Shown here: positions 37,425 to 47,041 of the stretch, piece by piece | How the letters are laid out: each line of letters opens with the position of its first letter | How positions within the stretch are numbered: position 1 is the first letter of the stretch | Assembly: GCA_902363335.1 (NCBI GenBank) | Contig: CABIZV010000012.1 | Coordinates: 1-64,000 of the forward strand | DNA length: 64,000 bases | Source: Enterobacteriaceae bacterium | Lineage (GTDB): Bacteria; Pseudomonadota; Gammaproteobacteria; Enterobacterales; Enterobacteriaceae | Reading direction: 5' to 3' | The notes under the pieces: model-generated | Database searches by the model: none | Told to the model about the DNA's origin: nothing | Seen by the model: the letters and a program-made list of their open reading frames with translations, nothing else | Made by a program: the position numbers and the translations under genes

Positions 37425-38762
37425 ATGATTACTCTGCGCAAACTCCCCGTGGCGGTTGCTGTTGCTGCAGGCATTATGTCTGCTCAAGCGATGGCAGTAG
37501 ATTTTCATGGCTACGCACGTTCCGGTATTGGCTGGACAGGTAGCGGTGGCGAACAACAATGTTTCCAGGCAACTGGTGCACAAAGTAAATACCGTCTTGG
37601 TAACGAATGTGAAACCTATGCCGAACTTAAATTAGGTCAGGAAGTGTGGAAAGAGGGTGATAAGAGCTTCTACTTCGACACTAACGTCGCTTACTCCGTT
37701 GCCCAGCAGAACGACTGGGAAGGGACTGACCCAGCATTCCGTGAAGCGAACGTGCAGGGTAAAAACCTGATTGACTGGCTGCCAGGCTCCACCATCTGGG
37801 CTGGTAAGCGTTTCTACCAACGTCATGACGTGCACATGATCGACTTCTACTACTGGGATATTTCAGGTCCTGGTGCCGGTATCGAAAACGTCGATCTGGG
37901 CTTCGGTAAACTGTCTCTGGCAGCCACCCGTTCTCAGGAAGCTGGCGGTTCTTATGCCTTCAGCAGCCAGAATGTTTACGACAGAACCAAAGATACTGCC
38001 AACGACGTCTTCGACGTGCGTTTAGCGCAGATGGCGATCAACCCAGACGGTATGCTGGAACTGGGTGTTGACTACGGTCGTGCAAACACCACCGATGACT
38101 ATCGTCTGGCTGATGGTGCCTCTAAAGATGGCTGGATGTTCACTGCTGAACATACCCAGAGCATGCTGAAAGGCTACAACAAGTTTGTTGTTCAGTACGC
38201 AACTGACTCCATGACTACTCAAGGTAAAGGTCTGTCTCAGGGTTCATTCAGCGAAGGTTCGTTCACCACTGGCGGCGTGACCTATCCTAACGTTGTGAAC
38301 AACAACGGTAGCCTGGTACGCGTATTAGACCACGGTGCTATCTCTCTGGGTGACGATTGGGACCTGATGTACGTTGGTATGTATCAGAATATCGATATGG
38401 ATAATAACCTGGGTACCGAATGGTATACCGTGGGTATCCGTCCTATGTACAAATGGACACCAATCATGAGCACCTTGCTGGAAGTTGGCTATGACAACGT
38501 GAAATCTCAGCAAACCGGCGACCGCAACAACCAGTACAAAATCACCCTGGCACAGCAATGGCAGGCGGGTGACAGCATCTGGTCACGTCCTGCAATCCGC
38601 GTGTTCGCAACCTATGCGAAATGGGATGAAAACTGGGGTTACGTGAAGAATGGCGATAGCGTTTCTCGCTATGCGGTGTCCAGCAACTCCAACATTTCCA
38701 ACACCAACCGCGGTGACAGCGACGAATTCTCCTTCGGCGCACAGATGGAAATCTGGTGGTAA
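37425..38762 (+). CDS. lamB: Maltoporin LamB
   Basis: LamB is the trimeric outer-membrane channel for maltodextrins and a phage receptor. The 24-residue signal peptide ends AQAMA and the mature protein begins VDFHGYARSGIGW. An 18-strand barrel is implied by alternating aromatic strands, and the protein ends with the sorting residue Trp. Two early cysteines (ECFQ-type and NEC) match the loop 1 disulphide. It has 445 residues, near the E. coli length of 446. AGGAGATAGAATAG precedes the ATG. It is the second gene of malK-lamB-malM. Confidence 0.97.
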   Translation: MITLRKLPVAVAVAAGIMSAQAMAVDFHGYARSGIGWTGSGGEQQCFQATGAQSKYRLGNECETYAELKLGQEVWKEGDKSFYFDTNVAYSVAQQNDWEGTDPAFREANVQGKNLIDWLPGSTIWAGKRFYQRHDVHMIDFYYWDISGPGAGIENVDLGFGKLSLAATRSQEAGGSYAFSSQNVYDRTKDTANDVFDVRLAQMAINPDGMLELGVDYGRANTTDDYRLADGASKDGWMFTAEHTQSMLKGYNKFVVQYATDSMTTQGKGLSQGSFSEGSFTTGGVTYPNVVNNNGSLVRVLDHGAISLGDDWDLMYVGMYQNIDMDNNLGTEWYTVGIRPMYKWTPIMSTLLEVGYDNVKSQQTGDRNNQYKITLAQQWQAGDSIWSRPAIRVFATYAKWDENWGYVKNGDSVSRYAVSSNSNISNTNRGDSDEFSFGAQMEIWW

Positions 38763-38792
38763 TTCAGTATTAACCTGAAGCAATAATCTGAC

Positions 38793-38810
38793 GAGGGGCG
38801 CAAGCCCCTC
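38793..38810 (+). other. Hairpin between lamB and malM
   Basis: GAGGGGC-GCAA-GCCCCTC is a stable stem without a T run. It may set the level of malM relative to lamB or protect the lamB message. Confidence 0.65.
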
Positions 38811-38876
38811 TGTTCCGTAAGGTTTAGCGCGCTATTGCCTGGCCACCGTTAGACCGACGATTTTGAGGTTATCATA

Positions 38877-39812
38877 ATGAAAATGAAAAAAAGTCTCATT
38901 GCTCTGTGCTTTACCGCCGGTTTTATGGCGAGCGTCCCGGGCATTAGCCTTGCGGATGTAAACTATGTGCCGCAAAACACCAGCGCAGCGCCAACGATCC
39001 CAACGTCGTCCTTGCAACAATTGACCTGGACGCCGGTCGACCAATCGAAAGTCCAGTCTACGCAGGTTGCGGTGGGCGGACAAACGCTGAATGTTCCGGG
39101 GATCACCGGCAAAGTCGTCGCTTACAGCGTACCGGCTAACATTGGCGAACTGTCGTTGACGCTGACAAGCGAAGTTAACAAACAAACCACCGTCTTTGCG
39201 CCGAATGTGTTGATTCTTGATCAGAATATGACGCCTTCTGCCTTCTTCCCAAGCAGCTACTTTACCTACCAGGAACCGGGCGTGATGAGCGCCGATCGTC
39301 TGGAAGGTGTTATGCGTCTGACGCCTGCGCTGGGGCAGCAAAAACTCTACGTGCTGGTCTTTACCACTGAAAAAGATCTCCAGCAAACCACCAAACTGCT
39401 GGATCCGGCAAAAGCCTATGCTAAAGGCATCGGCAACGCGATCCCGGATATTCCTGACCCGATTGCCAAACATACCACCGACGGTTTAGTGAAGCTGAAA
39501 GTGAAAACTAACAGTAGCTCCAGCGTACTGGTTGGCCCACTGTTTGGCTCATCTGGCCCAGCGCCGGTGACCGTGGGTAACACCGCCGCACCAGCCTATG
39601 CTGCTGCACCGGCGGCCGCAGCCGCAGCGGCTCCTGCTGCCAAAGCGGAACCGATGCTCAACGATACCGAAAGCTACTTCAACAACGGTATCAAACAGGC
39701 CGTGGCGAAAGGGGATATCGATAAGGCCCTGAAATTGATGAATGAAGCCGAACGTCTGGGCTCCAAATCTGCTCGTTCCACCTTTATCGGCGCTGTAAAA
39801 GGCAAGGGGTAA
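38877..39812 (+). CDS. malM: Maltose regulon periplasmic protein MalM
   Basis: MalM is a periplasmic protein co-expressed with lamB; its exact role is not settled. The signal peptide ends GISLA, and the body is typical of the family (QKLYVLVFTTEKDLQQTT). A linker rich in Ala and Pro at about residues 238-258 separates the main domain from a C-terminal helical part (AVAKGDIDKALKLMNEAERL). It has 311 residues, five more than E. coli, the excess lying in the Ala/Pro linker. A strong terminator ends the operon. Confidence 0.96.
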   Translation: MKMKKSLIALCFTAGFMASVPGISLADVNYVPQNTSAAPTIPTSSLQQLTWTPVDQSKVQSTQVAVGGQTLNVPGITGKVVAYSVPANIGELSLTLTSEVNKQTTVFAPNVLILDQNMTPSAFFPSSYFTYQEPGVMSADRLEGVMRLTPALGQQKLYVLVFTTEKDLQQTTKLLDPAKAYAKGIGNAIPDIPDPIAKHTTDGLVKLKVKTNSSSSVLVGPLFGSSGPAPVTVGNTAAPAYAAAPAAAAAAAPAAKAEPMLNDTESYFNNGIKQAVAKGDIDKALKLMNEAERLGSKSARSTFIGAVKGKG

Positions 39813-39850
39813 TTTCTCCCCGCAGCGCGGATGTTTAGGCGAAGCCTTTC

Positions 39851-39878
39851 GGTGTGCCCTTACGGGCACACCTTTTTT
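39851..39878 (+). terminator. malK-lamB-malM terminator
   Basis: A 9-bp perfect stem GGTGTGCCC...GGGCACACC with loop TTAC is followed by six T. Confidence 0.96.
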
Positions 39879-39999
39879 GGTATGCAACATCATCTGTTGC
39901 ACTGCTGTTGCGCTTATGATCGTATTTGACCATTCCTGCACCCCCTCCCATGCCTTTCTGCGATACAATGCCTGAACGCTATGTATTGGAGAGACAGGC

Positions 40000-40497
40000 A
40001 TGTCGCACTCTGCACTGACGCAACTGCGTGCTTTGCACTATTTTGACGTCGTTCCCCCACTTGAACCGGCTCTGCGCGATTGGCTGATGCTGGAAGATTC
40101 CATGACCAAACGGTTTGAGCAGTTCGGGAAACCGGTTAGCGTAACGCTATTAAATGAAGAATTTATCCATCGCGATGCGCTTGCCGATGAACAGCACCTG
40201 TTGCCGGAAGAGCCTCGCTATTGGCTGCGAGAAATATTATTGTGCGTGGGCGGCGAACCCTGGCTTGCCGGGCGTACCGTGGTGCCGGAGTCGACACTTT
40301 GCGGGCCTGAGCTGGCGCTACAGCAACTTGGGCAGACTCCGCTGGGGCGTTATCTGTTCACGTCCTCCCAACTGACCCGCGATTTTATTGAGATTGGTCG
40401 TCATGATGCGCTGTGGGGGCGTCGTTCCCGCCTCCGCCTGAGCGGAAAACCACTGCTGCTGACTGAGCTGTTTTTACCGGCGTCGCCGCTGTATTAA
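40000..40497 (+). CDS. ubiC: Chorismate pyruvate-lyase
   Basis: UbiC removes pyruvate from chorismate to give 4-hydroxybenzoate, the first step of ubiquinone synthesis. The 165-residue protein keeps the family blocks RYWLREILLC with the active-site Arg, PLGRYLF, and the C-terminal GKPLLLTELFLPASPLY with the catalytic Glu. The N-terminal third differs more from E. coli than the rest. It lies 14 bp before ubiA and forms an operon with it. Confidence 0.97.
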   Translation: MSHSALTQLRALHYFDVVPPLEPALRDWLMLEDSMTKRFEQFGKPVSVTLLNEEFIHRDALADEQHLLPEEPRYWLREILLCVGGEPWLAGRTVVPESTLCGPELALQQLGQTPLGRYLFTSSQLTRDFIEIGRHDALWGRRSRLRLSGKPLLLTELFLPASPLY

Positions 40498-40511
40498 GAG
40501 GATGAAGAAAA

Positions 40512-41384
40512 ATGGATACGAGTCTTAGCTCGAGTAAGCTACTGGCTTACCATCGGCTGATGCGCACGGACAAACCCATCGGCGCACTGCTGCTGCTGTG
40601 GCCGACATTATGGGCGCTTTGGGTGGCGTCACCGGGCGTACCTCCGCTGTGGATCCTGGCCGTTTTTGTGGCCGGAGTCTGGCTGATGCGCGCCGCAGGC
40701 TGTGTAGTGAATGACTACGCCGACCGTAAATTTGATGGGCACGTTAAGCGCACCGCCAATCGCCCGTTGCCCAGCGGTGCGGTGAGCGAGAAAGAGGCGC
40801 GCATCCTGTTCGCCGTACTGGTTCTGATCTCGTTCCTGCTGGTGCTGACGCTCAACACGATGACCATTCTGCTGTCGGTGGCGGCGCTGGCGCTGGCCTG
40901 GGTCTATCCGTTTATGAAACGCTATACCCATCTGCCGCAGGTCGTGCTTGGCGCGGCTTTTGGCTGGTCAATCCCGATGGCGTTTGCCGCCGTTAGCGAA
41001 ACGCTCCCGCTCAGCTGCTGGTTGATGCTGTTAGCTAACATCCTGTGGGCGGTGGCGTATGACACCCAGTATGCGATGGTTGACCGTGACGATGACGTCA
41101 AAATCGGCATCAAATCGACGGCCATTTTATTTGGCCAATATGACCGCCTGATTATTGGTATTTTGCAGGTGGGTGTTCTGGCGCTGATGGCGGCGATTGG
41201 CTGGCTCAACGGCCTGAACTGGGAATATTACTGGTCGATTCTGATTGCCGGTGCGTTATTTGTGTATCAGCAGAAGCTTATCCGCAACCGCGAACGCGGC
41301 CCGTGCTTCCAGGCGTTTTTGAACAATAACTACGTGGGACTGGTGCTGTTTATTGGTCTGGCGATGAGTTACTGGCAGTTCTGA
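40512..41384 (+). CDS. ubiA: 4-Hydroxybenzoate octaprenyltransferase
   Basis: UbiA attaches the octaprenyl chain to 4-hydroxybenzoate in the inner membrane. The two aspartate-rich motifs that bind the prenyl diphosphate through magnesium are NDYADRKFD and YDTQYAMVDRDDD. Eight to nine membrane segments are visible. It has 290 residues, as in E. coli. AGAGGATGAAGAAA serves as ribosome site. Confidence 0.98.
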   Translation: MDTSLSSSKLLAYHRLMRTDKPIGALLLLWPTLWALWVASPGVPPLWILAVFVAGVWLMRAAGCVVNDYADRKFDGHVKRTANRPLPSGAVSEKEARILFAVLVLISFLLVLTLNTMTILLSVAALALAWVYPFMKRYTHLPQVVLGAAFGWSIPMAFAAVSETLPLSCWLMLLANILWAVAYDTQYAMVDRDDDVKIGIKSTAILFGQYDRLIIGILQVGVLALMAAIGWLNGLNWEYYWSILIAGALFVYQQKLIRNRERGPCFQAFLNNNYVGLVLFIGLAMSYWQF

Positions 41385-41410
41385 TAGATACGGTGGATCG
41401 CGTGCAAGAC

Positions 41411-41577
41411 GTAGGCCTGATAAGCATAGCGCCATCAGGCATAATTGCGCACATTGCCGGATGGCGGCTTTGCCTTATCCGGCCTACACCTGACTGGTAG
41501 CCCAGCCAAGCGCAGCGCCGCCGGGATGGGCGCAGAACCTTCCCCGGAGTCGGCGTAAACGCCTCGTCCGGGCTACA
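41411..41577. repeat. REP cluster between ubiA and plsB
   Basis: A facing REP pair (41411-41489) is followed by two facing GTAGCCCGG-class elements (about 41497-41529 and 41540-41577). The arrangement resembles the cluster after psiE. Confidence 0.88.
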
Positions 41578-41584
41578 ACGGCTG

Positions 41585-41618
41585 AAAAAAATCCCCGGTC
41601 ATTGCCGGGGATTTTTGT
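41585..41618. terminator. Bidirectional terminator between ubiA and plsB
   Basis: ATCCCCGG...CCGGGGAT (41591-41612) is flanked by A7 on the left and T5 on the right, so it can serve both convergent genes. Confidence 0.92.
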
Positions 41619-41620
41619 TT

Positions 41621-44050
41621 TTACTGCGCCGCCTCTTCCTGCGTCACGCTCTCAATCGTCAAGCGCACGTCCGAGGTAATCAGGTTTGCCATCATCTGGT
41701 ACACCTTCATCGTCTCCTCCGGCTCAGCGTCGCCGCTGTCGCTGATATAGCCTTCATCGCGCAGGGTCAGTACCAGCGATGAGAACACCGCTTTATCGAA
41801 GAACTCCGGCGAGTTGATGCCGTGCAGAACGGAAAGGCGCTGTGCCAGCGTGCGGCTCTCTTTCTCAAGGGTGCTGCGGTTCATTGACGGGTTACCGCTG
41901 AGCAACCAGAAAGTGATCGCATAACGCTGCAGCGTTTCGCGCGCACCGGCGGCCAGCAGTTGCAGCGTCCGGGAGTGAGATGCATTAATGTGCAATTCAC
42001 CGTTATCCACGGTGATCATCTCCTGACGCGCCATTTCCGCTATCAACGTATCGATAACCGCCGGAAGCTCTGCGCGTTCCCAGCGCAGGAACAGTTCGGC
42101 TTTCAGCATCGGATACAAGGTATCGATAGTGCTTAACACCTGCTCACGAGTGATATCACGATGCTGGGTCATGATAGAGGCCAGCAGCGACGGCATGATC
42201 AACATGTGCGCGATGTTATTGCGGTAGTAAGTCATCAGCACTGCCTGCTCGCGCGGCAGAATGATGATATCGCCGATGGTGTCTTTCTCGACTTCGAACT
42301 TGTTCATCTGCAACGCGTGGTCGATAAGCTCGCTCGCCGTCGCTTTTGGCGCTGTCGCATCTTCAGAGTACGGTGCGTTACGCATCAGCGCCAGATAGCA
42401 ATCCAGTTGCTGGGTAAGCTGCTCGCGGGTCAGTGAACGCTGACGCGAAGCCAGCAACGCGGTACAGCACAGGTTCATGGCGTTCGCCGCACCGGCGTTG
42501 TTGATGCGCACCATCAGCTCGCCTGCCATTTTATTGACGGTTGGCGTCAGCCACGCAGGGCGCACCGCTTCGATAGGATCGATAGACTCGCGCCATTCCG
42601 GTACGTGATGGTTGAGATAGGACATCAGCGACATCGGCTCACCGAAGTTCACATAACCCTGTCCCAGATTGCGCAGTTTGCTTAAGCCGCGCAGCATCTG
42701 CGGTAAGCTCTCTTTCTCTTTCGTCGCGCCGCGTAACTCTTTGGCGTAAGTGCCCACTTCCATCACGTGCTCGTAACCGATATAGATAGGCACCAGCGTA
42801 ATAGGACGTGAACCGCCGCGCAGCATCGCCTGAATCGTCATCGACAGAGTGCCGGTTTTCGGATCAAGCAGGCGACCGGTACGAGAGCGTCCGCCCTCAA
42901 CGAAGTACTCCACGGAATAGCCACGGCTAAACAGCTCGCCCAGATATTCCCGGAATACGGTTGAGTAGAGCTTATTGCCCTTAAAGGTACGACGGATAAA
43001 GAACGCGCCCAGGCGGCGGAAAATCGGGCCAGCCGGCCAGAAGTTCAGGTTGATACCGGCAGCAATATGCGGCGGCACCAGCCCCTGGTGATAGAGCACG
43101 TAAGAAAGCAGAAGATAGTCCATGTGGCTGCGGTGGCAGGGCACATACACAATCTCATGACCGTCGTGCGCCAGCTGGCGTACGCGCTCGGCGTTATGCA
43201 CGTTAATCCCCTGATACAGACGGTTCCAGGTAAAGCTCAGGATACGGTCGGTCAGACGGATCATCTCATAGGAGAAGTTAGCGGCAATCTCTTCCATCAG
43301 CGCAATCGCATTCTGCTGCGCCTTTTCGTGGGAGATTTTTTTGCTGCGAGCTTCATCTTCTACCGCTTTAGCAATCGCTTTTGACGCCAGCAGTTTTTTG
43401 AACAGGTCATGACGCGCAGGCAGGCGTGGGCCTACCGCAGCCAGACGCTGGCGGGCAAAGTGCATACGCGCCACGCGCGCCAGTTTTTGGGCGATGGTTT
43501 TATCCGTACCATGCTCGTCGGCCATGCGGCGCAGCGAGACGGACGGCGAAAAACGCACGAAGCTATCGCGGCCAAGCCAGGAGACGGCAAAGAATTTCTG
43601 GAAGCCGTTTAGCATCCTCAATGGCGGATTCACTTCGCCTTTCTCGCGACCTGGAGAACGCCCAAACATCACCGATACCGGCACCATTTGCACATCCAGA
43701 TTGGGATTGCTGCGGTGCAGATCGAGATAGTCGTGGAACAGCTTAATCGACTCTTCTTTCGGCGTGTAGTATGTAAAGACGCGAGGGCCACCGTGAATGA
43801 ACACGTAGCGCGGCAGCAGGGTGCCGTCGATCTCTAACGGTTCAAGCGGGTCGGGAAGCTCGTGCGCCAGACACTGCGCGCGCAGCGTCAGTAAGTCGGC
43901 CTTAGAGTTATAAGGCAGGACATACATAATTGGACGTGATGTATCAAGCCCCAATTCCTGGGCAGGTTCTGCCGGAATAGACTTGCTCTTTACCAGAACA
44001 CTTAATGGTAAATTCAGTAATTTGTAGTAAATTCGTGGCCAGCCGGACAT
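41621..44050 (-). CDS. plsB: Glycerol-3-phosphate acyltransferase
   Basis: PlsB adds the first acyl chain to glycerol-3-phosphate at the inner membrane, starting phospholipid synthesis. The catalytic HX4D motif is HRSHMD (His306, Asp311). The acyltransferase blocks GAFFIRRTFKGN, YFVEGGRSRTGRLL and ITLVPIYIGYEH follow. It has 809 residues, close to the E. coli 807, with the extra residues at the C-terminal end. It is divergent from dgkA, which recycles diacylglycerol in the same membrane. Confidence 0.98.
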   Translation of the reverse strand: MSGWPRIYYKLLNLPLSVLVKSKSIPAEPAQELGLDTSRPIMYVLPYNSKADLLTLRAQCLAHELPDPLEPLEIDGTLLPRYVFIHGGPRVFTYYTPKEESIKLFHDYLDLHRSNPNLDVQMVPVSVMFGRSPGREKGEVNPPLRMLNGFQKFFAVSWLGRDSFVRFSPSVSLRRMADEHGTDKTIAQKLARVARMHFARQRLAAVGPRLPARHDLFKKLLASKAIAKAVEDEARSKKISHEKAQQNAIALMEEIAANFSYEMIRLTDRILSFTWNRLYQGINVHNAERVRQLAHDGHEIVYVPCHRSHMDYLLLSYVLYHQGLVPPHIAAGINLNFWPAGPIFRRLGAFFIRRTFKGNKLYSTVFREYLGELFSRGYSVEYFVEGGRSRTGRLLDPKTGTLSMTIQAMLRGGSRPITLVPIYIGYEHVMEVGTYAKELRGATKEKESLPQMLRGLSKLRNLGQGYVNFGEPMSLMSYLNHHVPEWRESIDPIEAVRPAWLTPTVNKMAGELMVRINNAGAANAMNLCCTALLASRQRSLTREQLTQQLDCYLALMRNAPYSEDATAPKATASELIDHALQMNKFEVEKDTIGDIIILPREQAVLMTYYRNNIAHMLIMPSLLASIMTQHRDITREQVLSTIDTLYPMLKAELFLRWERAELPAVIDTLIAEMARQEMITVDNGELHINASHSRTLQLLAAGARETLQRYAITFWLLSGNPSMNRSTLEKESRTLAQRLSVLHGINSPEFFDKAVFSSLVLTLRDEGYISDSGDAEPEETMKVYQMMANLITSDVRLTIESVTQEEAAQ

Positions 44051-44178
44051 AAACGATGTAAAGCCTCTGGTTAATCATGCAAATGCGCGGCAAGAATATC
44101 AGAAAGTCGGCAGAATTTCTGTTCTACCGCTTCATAACACGCATTGTCATTGACGTATAAATGAAAAAGGTTCTTTAG

Positions 44179-44547
44179 ATGGCCAATAATACCACTGGGC
44201 TCACCCGAATCATCAAAGCTGCTGGCTATTCCTGGAAAGGATTTCGCGCAGCATGGATCAACGAAGCGGCATTCCGTCAGGAAGGCGTCGCCTCGGTCGT
44301 GGCAATTATCATCGCCTGCTGGCTGGACGTTGATCCCATCACCCGCGTACTGCTTATCGGTTCTGTCCTTTTGGTGATGATAGTGGAAATTCTCAATAGT
44401 GCACTGGAAGCGGTGGTTGACCGCATTGGCTCGGAGTATCACGAGCTGTCCGGGCGGGCGAAAGACATGGGATCGGCGGCGGTGCTACTGTCGATTTTCG
44501 TTGCGCTTATCACCTGGGGCATCCTGTTGTGGGCGCATTTCCACTAA
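44179..44547 (+). CDS. dgkA: Diacylglycerol kinase
   Basis: DgkA phosphorylates diacylglycerol left over from membrane-derived oligosaccharide synthesis, forming phosphatidate. The 122-residue trimeric enzyme has three membrane helices and an amphipathic N-terminal helix. The active-site motif EILNSALEAVVDR has the conserved glutamates at residues 70 and 77. The ATG at 44179 matches the E. coli start. It is divergent from plsB, sharing a 128-bp control region. Confidence 0.97.
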   Translation: MANNTTGLTRIIKAAGYSWKGFRAAWINEAAFRQEGVASVVAIIIACWLDVDPITRVLLIGSVLLVMIVEILNSALEAVVDRIGSEYHELSGRAKDMGSAAVLLSIFVALITWGILLWAHFH

Positions 44548-44601
44548 AGCTGTGAAAACTGCCTGATTTTGCGTGTTTTACGGTTCCAAAATAGACACTA
44601 G

Positions 44602-44638
44602 CTGTATATACTCACAGCATAACTGTATATACACCCAG
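44602..44638 (+). promoter_or_regulatory. Two LexA (SOS) boxes upstream of lexA
   Basis: CTGTATATACTCACAG (44602-44617) and CTGTATATACACCCAG (44623-44638) both fit CTG-N10-CAG with the AT-rich centre. Two tandem boxes at lexA are also the E. coli arrangement; they provide autorepression. Confidence 0.96.
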
Positions 44639-44646
44639 GGGGCGGA

Positions 44647-45255
44647 ATGAAAGCATTAACGACCAGGCAGCAAGAGGTGTTTGATCTCATCCGGGATCAC
44701 ATCGGCCAGACGGGCATGCCGCCAACGCGTGCGGAAATTGCTCAGCGCTTGGGGTTCCGTTCCCCAAACGCGGCTGAAGAACACCTCAAAGCGCTCGCGC
44801 GTAAAGGGGTTCTTGAAATTGTTTCAGGCGCCTCTCGTGGTATCCGCCTGCTGGTGGAAGAAGAAACGGGTCTGCCGCTGATAGGTCGCGTGGCAGCCGG
44901 TGAACCGCTGCTGGCGCAGCAGCACATTGAAGGGCACTACCAGGTTGACCCTTCGCTGTTCAAACCAAGCGCAGATTTCCTGCTTCGTGTGAGCGGCATG
45001 TCGATGAAAGATATCGGAATTATGGATGGCGATCTGCTCGCTGTGCATAAAACTCAGGACGTGCGTAACGGCCAGGTTGTGGTCGCGCGAATCGACGAAG
45101 AAGTGACGGTGAAACGCCTGAAAAAACAGGGTAACGTCGTCGAACTGCTGCCAGAAAACAGCGAATTTTCCCCTATTGTGGTCGATCTGCGTCAGCAGAA
45201 CTTCTCCATTGAAGGGCTGGCCGTTGGCGTTATCCGCAACGGTGAATGGCTGTAA
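44647..45255 (+). CDS. lexA: SOS repressor LexA
   Basis: LexA represses the SOS regulon and cleaves itself when RecA filaments form after DNA damage. The N-terminal winged helix (about residues 1-70) ends in a hinge. The cleavage site is Ala84-Gly85 (RVAAGEP), and the catalytic pair is Ser119 (SGMSMKD) and Lys156 (EVTVKRL). It has 202 residues, as in E. coli. It heads the lexA-dinF operon, and two SOS boxes end eight bases before the start. Confidence 0.99.
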   Translation: MKALTTRQQEVFDLIRDHIGQTGMPPTRAEIAQRLGFRSPNAAEEHLKALARKGVLEIVSGASRGIRLLVEEETGLPLIGRVAAGEPLLAQQHIEGHYQVDPSLFKPSADFLLRVSGMSMKDIGIMDGDLLAVHKTQDVRNGQVVVARIDEEVTVKRLKKQGNVVELLPENSEFSPIVVDLRQQNFSIEGLAVGVIRNGEWL

Positions 45256-45274
45256 CCTTTCCCCTGTTTTAAAT

Positions 45275-45307
45275 GGCTGTGAGGCTCTCGCTATCACAGC
45301 CTTTTTT
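45275..45307 (+). terminator. Attenuating terminator between lexA and dinF
   Basis: GGCTGTGA (45275-45282) pairs with TCACAGCC (45294-45301), followed by six T. It probably lets only part of the lexA transcripts reach dinF. Confidence 0.85.
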
Positions 45308-45324
45308 CTTTCTGGTCTATACAC

Positions 45325-46644
45325 ATGCCGCTACTGACTCGTGCCGATAAGGCTCTGTGGCGCCTTGCGCTACCCATGATTTTCTCCAATATCACCGTTC
45401 CCCTTCTGGGACTGGTGGATACTGCCGTGATTGGCCACCTTGATAGCCCGGTTTACCTCGGCGGCGTGGCGATTGGTGCCACTGCAACCAGCTTCCTGTT
45501 CATGCTGCTGCTGTTTTTACGCATGAGCACCACCGGCCTGACCTCACAGGCGTTTGGTGCCAAAAATCCGCAGGCGCTGGCTCGCGCGTTGGTACAGCCG
45601 CTGCTGCTGGCGCTAGGGGCGGGGCTACTGATTGTCCTGTTCAGAAATCCATTAATCGATCTGGCGTTGTCCATCGTTGGGGGAAGCGGCGAGGTGCTCG
45701 AACAGGCGCGGCGTTTTCTCGCTATCCGCTGGTTAAGCGCGCCCGCTTCACTGGCAAATCTGGTGCTGCTGGGCTGGTTGCTCGGCGTGCAATACGCCCG
45801 CGCGCCGGTGGTGCTTTTGGTGGTCGGCAACGTGCTGAACATCGTGCTGGATCTGTGGCTGGTCATGGGGCTGCACATGAACGTGCAGGGCGCGGCGCTG
45901 GCAACGGCGATTGCCGAATACGCCACCTTGCTAGTGGGGCTGGGGATGGTTCGCAAGGTGCTGGTTATGCGCGGGATTTCCTGGGCAATGCTCAAATCCG
46001 CCTGGGCGGGGGATTTCCGCCGCTTGCTGGCGCTAAACCGCGACATCATGCTGCGTTCGTTACTGCTCCAGCTGTGCTTTGGCGCGGTGACCGTTTTTGG
46101 CGCGCGTCTTGGCAGCGACGTCGTGGCGGTGAATGCGGTGCTGATGACCATGCTAACCTTCACGGCCTACGCGCTGGACGGCTTTGCCTACGCGGTTGAA
46201 GCGCACTCCGGGCAGGCCTATGGTGCGCGCGATGACAGCAAACTGCTGGAGGTATGGCGGGCTGCGTGTCGTCAGGCGGGCGTGGTGGCGCTGGCCTTCG
46301 CGCTGATCTATGCCATTTTTGGCGAGCATATTGTCGCGCTGCTGACTTCCTTACCTGAACTGCAACAGCTAGCCGACCGTTATGTGCTCTGGCAGGTGGT
46401 GCTGCCGGTGATCGGCGTGTGGTGCTATCTGCTTGATGGCATGTTCATTGGCGCAACGCGCGGTGCCGAAATGCGTAACAGCATGGCGGTTGCAGCGGCG
46501 GGGTTTGCATTAACGCTGCTGGCCTTGCCGTGGCTTGGCAACCACGGTCTGTGGCTGGCGCTGGCGGTTTTCCTCGCTTTACGCGGTTTATCTCTGGCGG
46601 TTATCTGGCGTCGGCACTGGCGGAACAATAGCTGGTTTGTTTGA
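45325..46644 (+). CDS. dinF: MATE-family efflux protein DinF
   Basis: DinF is a multidrug and toxic compound extrusion (MATE) transporter of the DinF branch, induced with lexA during SOS. It protects E. coli against oxidative and bile stress. Twelve hydrophobic segments are visible, with the duplicated half structure typical of MATE proteins; PLLGLVDTAVIGHLDS is the N-terminal signature. The start at 45325 (MPLLTRADKALW) gives 439 residues; no good Shine-Dalgarno is seen, in line with coupling to lexA transcription. Confidence 0.95.
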   Translation: MPLLTRADKALWRLALPMIFSNITVPLLGLVDTAVIGHLDSPVYLGGVAIGATATSFLFMLLLFLRMSTTGLTSQAFGAKNPQALARALVQPLLLALGAGLLIVLFRNPLIDLALSIVGGSGEVLEQARRFLAIRWLSAPASLANLVLLGWLLGVQYARAPVVLLVVGNVLNIVLDLWLVMGLHMNVQGAALATAIAEYATLLVGLGMVRKVLVMRGISWAMLKSAWAGDFRRLLALNRDIMLRSLLLQLCFGAVTVFGARLGSDVVAVNAVLMTMLTFTAYALDGFAYAVEAHSGQAYGARDDSKLLEVWRAACRQAGVVALAFALIYAIFGEHIVALLTSLPELQQLADRYVLWQVVLPVIGVWCYLLDGMFIGATRGAEMRNSMAVAAAGFALTLLALPWLGNHGLWLALAVFLALRGLSLAVIWRRHWRNNSWFV

Positions 46645-46778
46645 CGAAACGGTTAAAGATTCCGAATAGTGAACCACACCCAGAATGAGTGACTACAATT
46701 ATTATCACGCTTAGAGAAAAAGACGTCTGCTCTACAGCAACCTTCACTAATCACACACTGACGTTCGAGGATTTAATT

Positions 46779-46988
46779 ATGAATAAAGACGAAGTCGGCG
46801 GTAACTGGAAACAGCTTAAAGGTAAAGTGAAAGAGCAATGGGGCAAACTGACCGATGATGATATGACGGTGATCGAAGGGAAACGCGATCAGCTGGTCGG
46901 TAAAATTCAGGAACGCTACGGCTACGCGAAGGATGAAGCCGAGAAAGAAGTGGATACCTGGGACAAACGTAATAACCATCACTGGTAA
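46779..46988 (+). CDS. yjbJ: CsbD-family stress protein YjbJ
   Basis: YjbJ is a small, abundant, charged CsbD-family protein that E. coli makes in stationary phase and under osmotic stress; its function is unclear. The 69 residues include the family core NWKQLKGKVKEQWGKLTDDD. The C-terminal end (DTWDKRNNHHW) differs from E. coli. The ATG at 46779 follows CGAGGATTTAATT and gives the family length, so the longer frame from 46689 is not used. Confidence 0.95.
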   Translation: MNKDEVGGNWKQLKGKVKEQWGKLTDDDMTVIEGKRDQLVGKIQERYGYAKDEAEKEVDTWDKRNNHHW

Positions 46989-47041
46989 CGTTTAATTCCT
47001 ACCCGTGCGTACAAGGATGTACGCCCCCCGTTTAGCGTCCG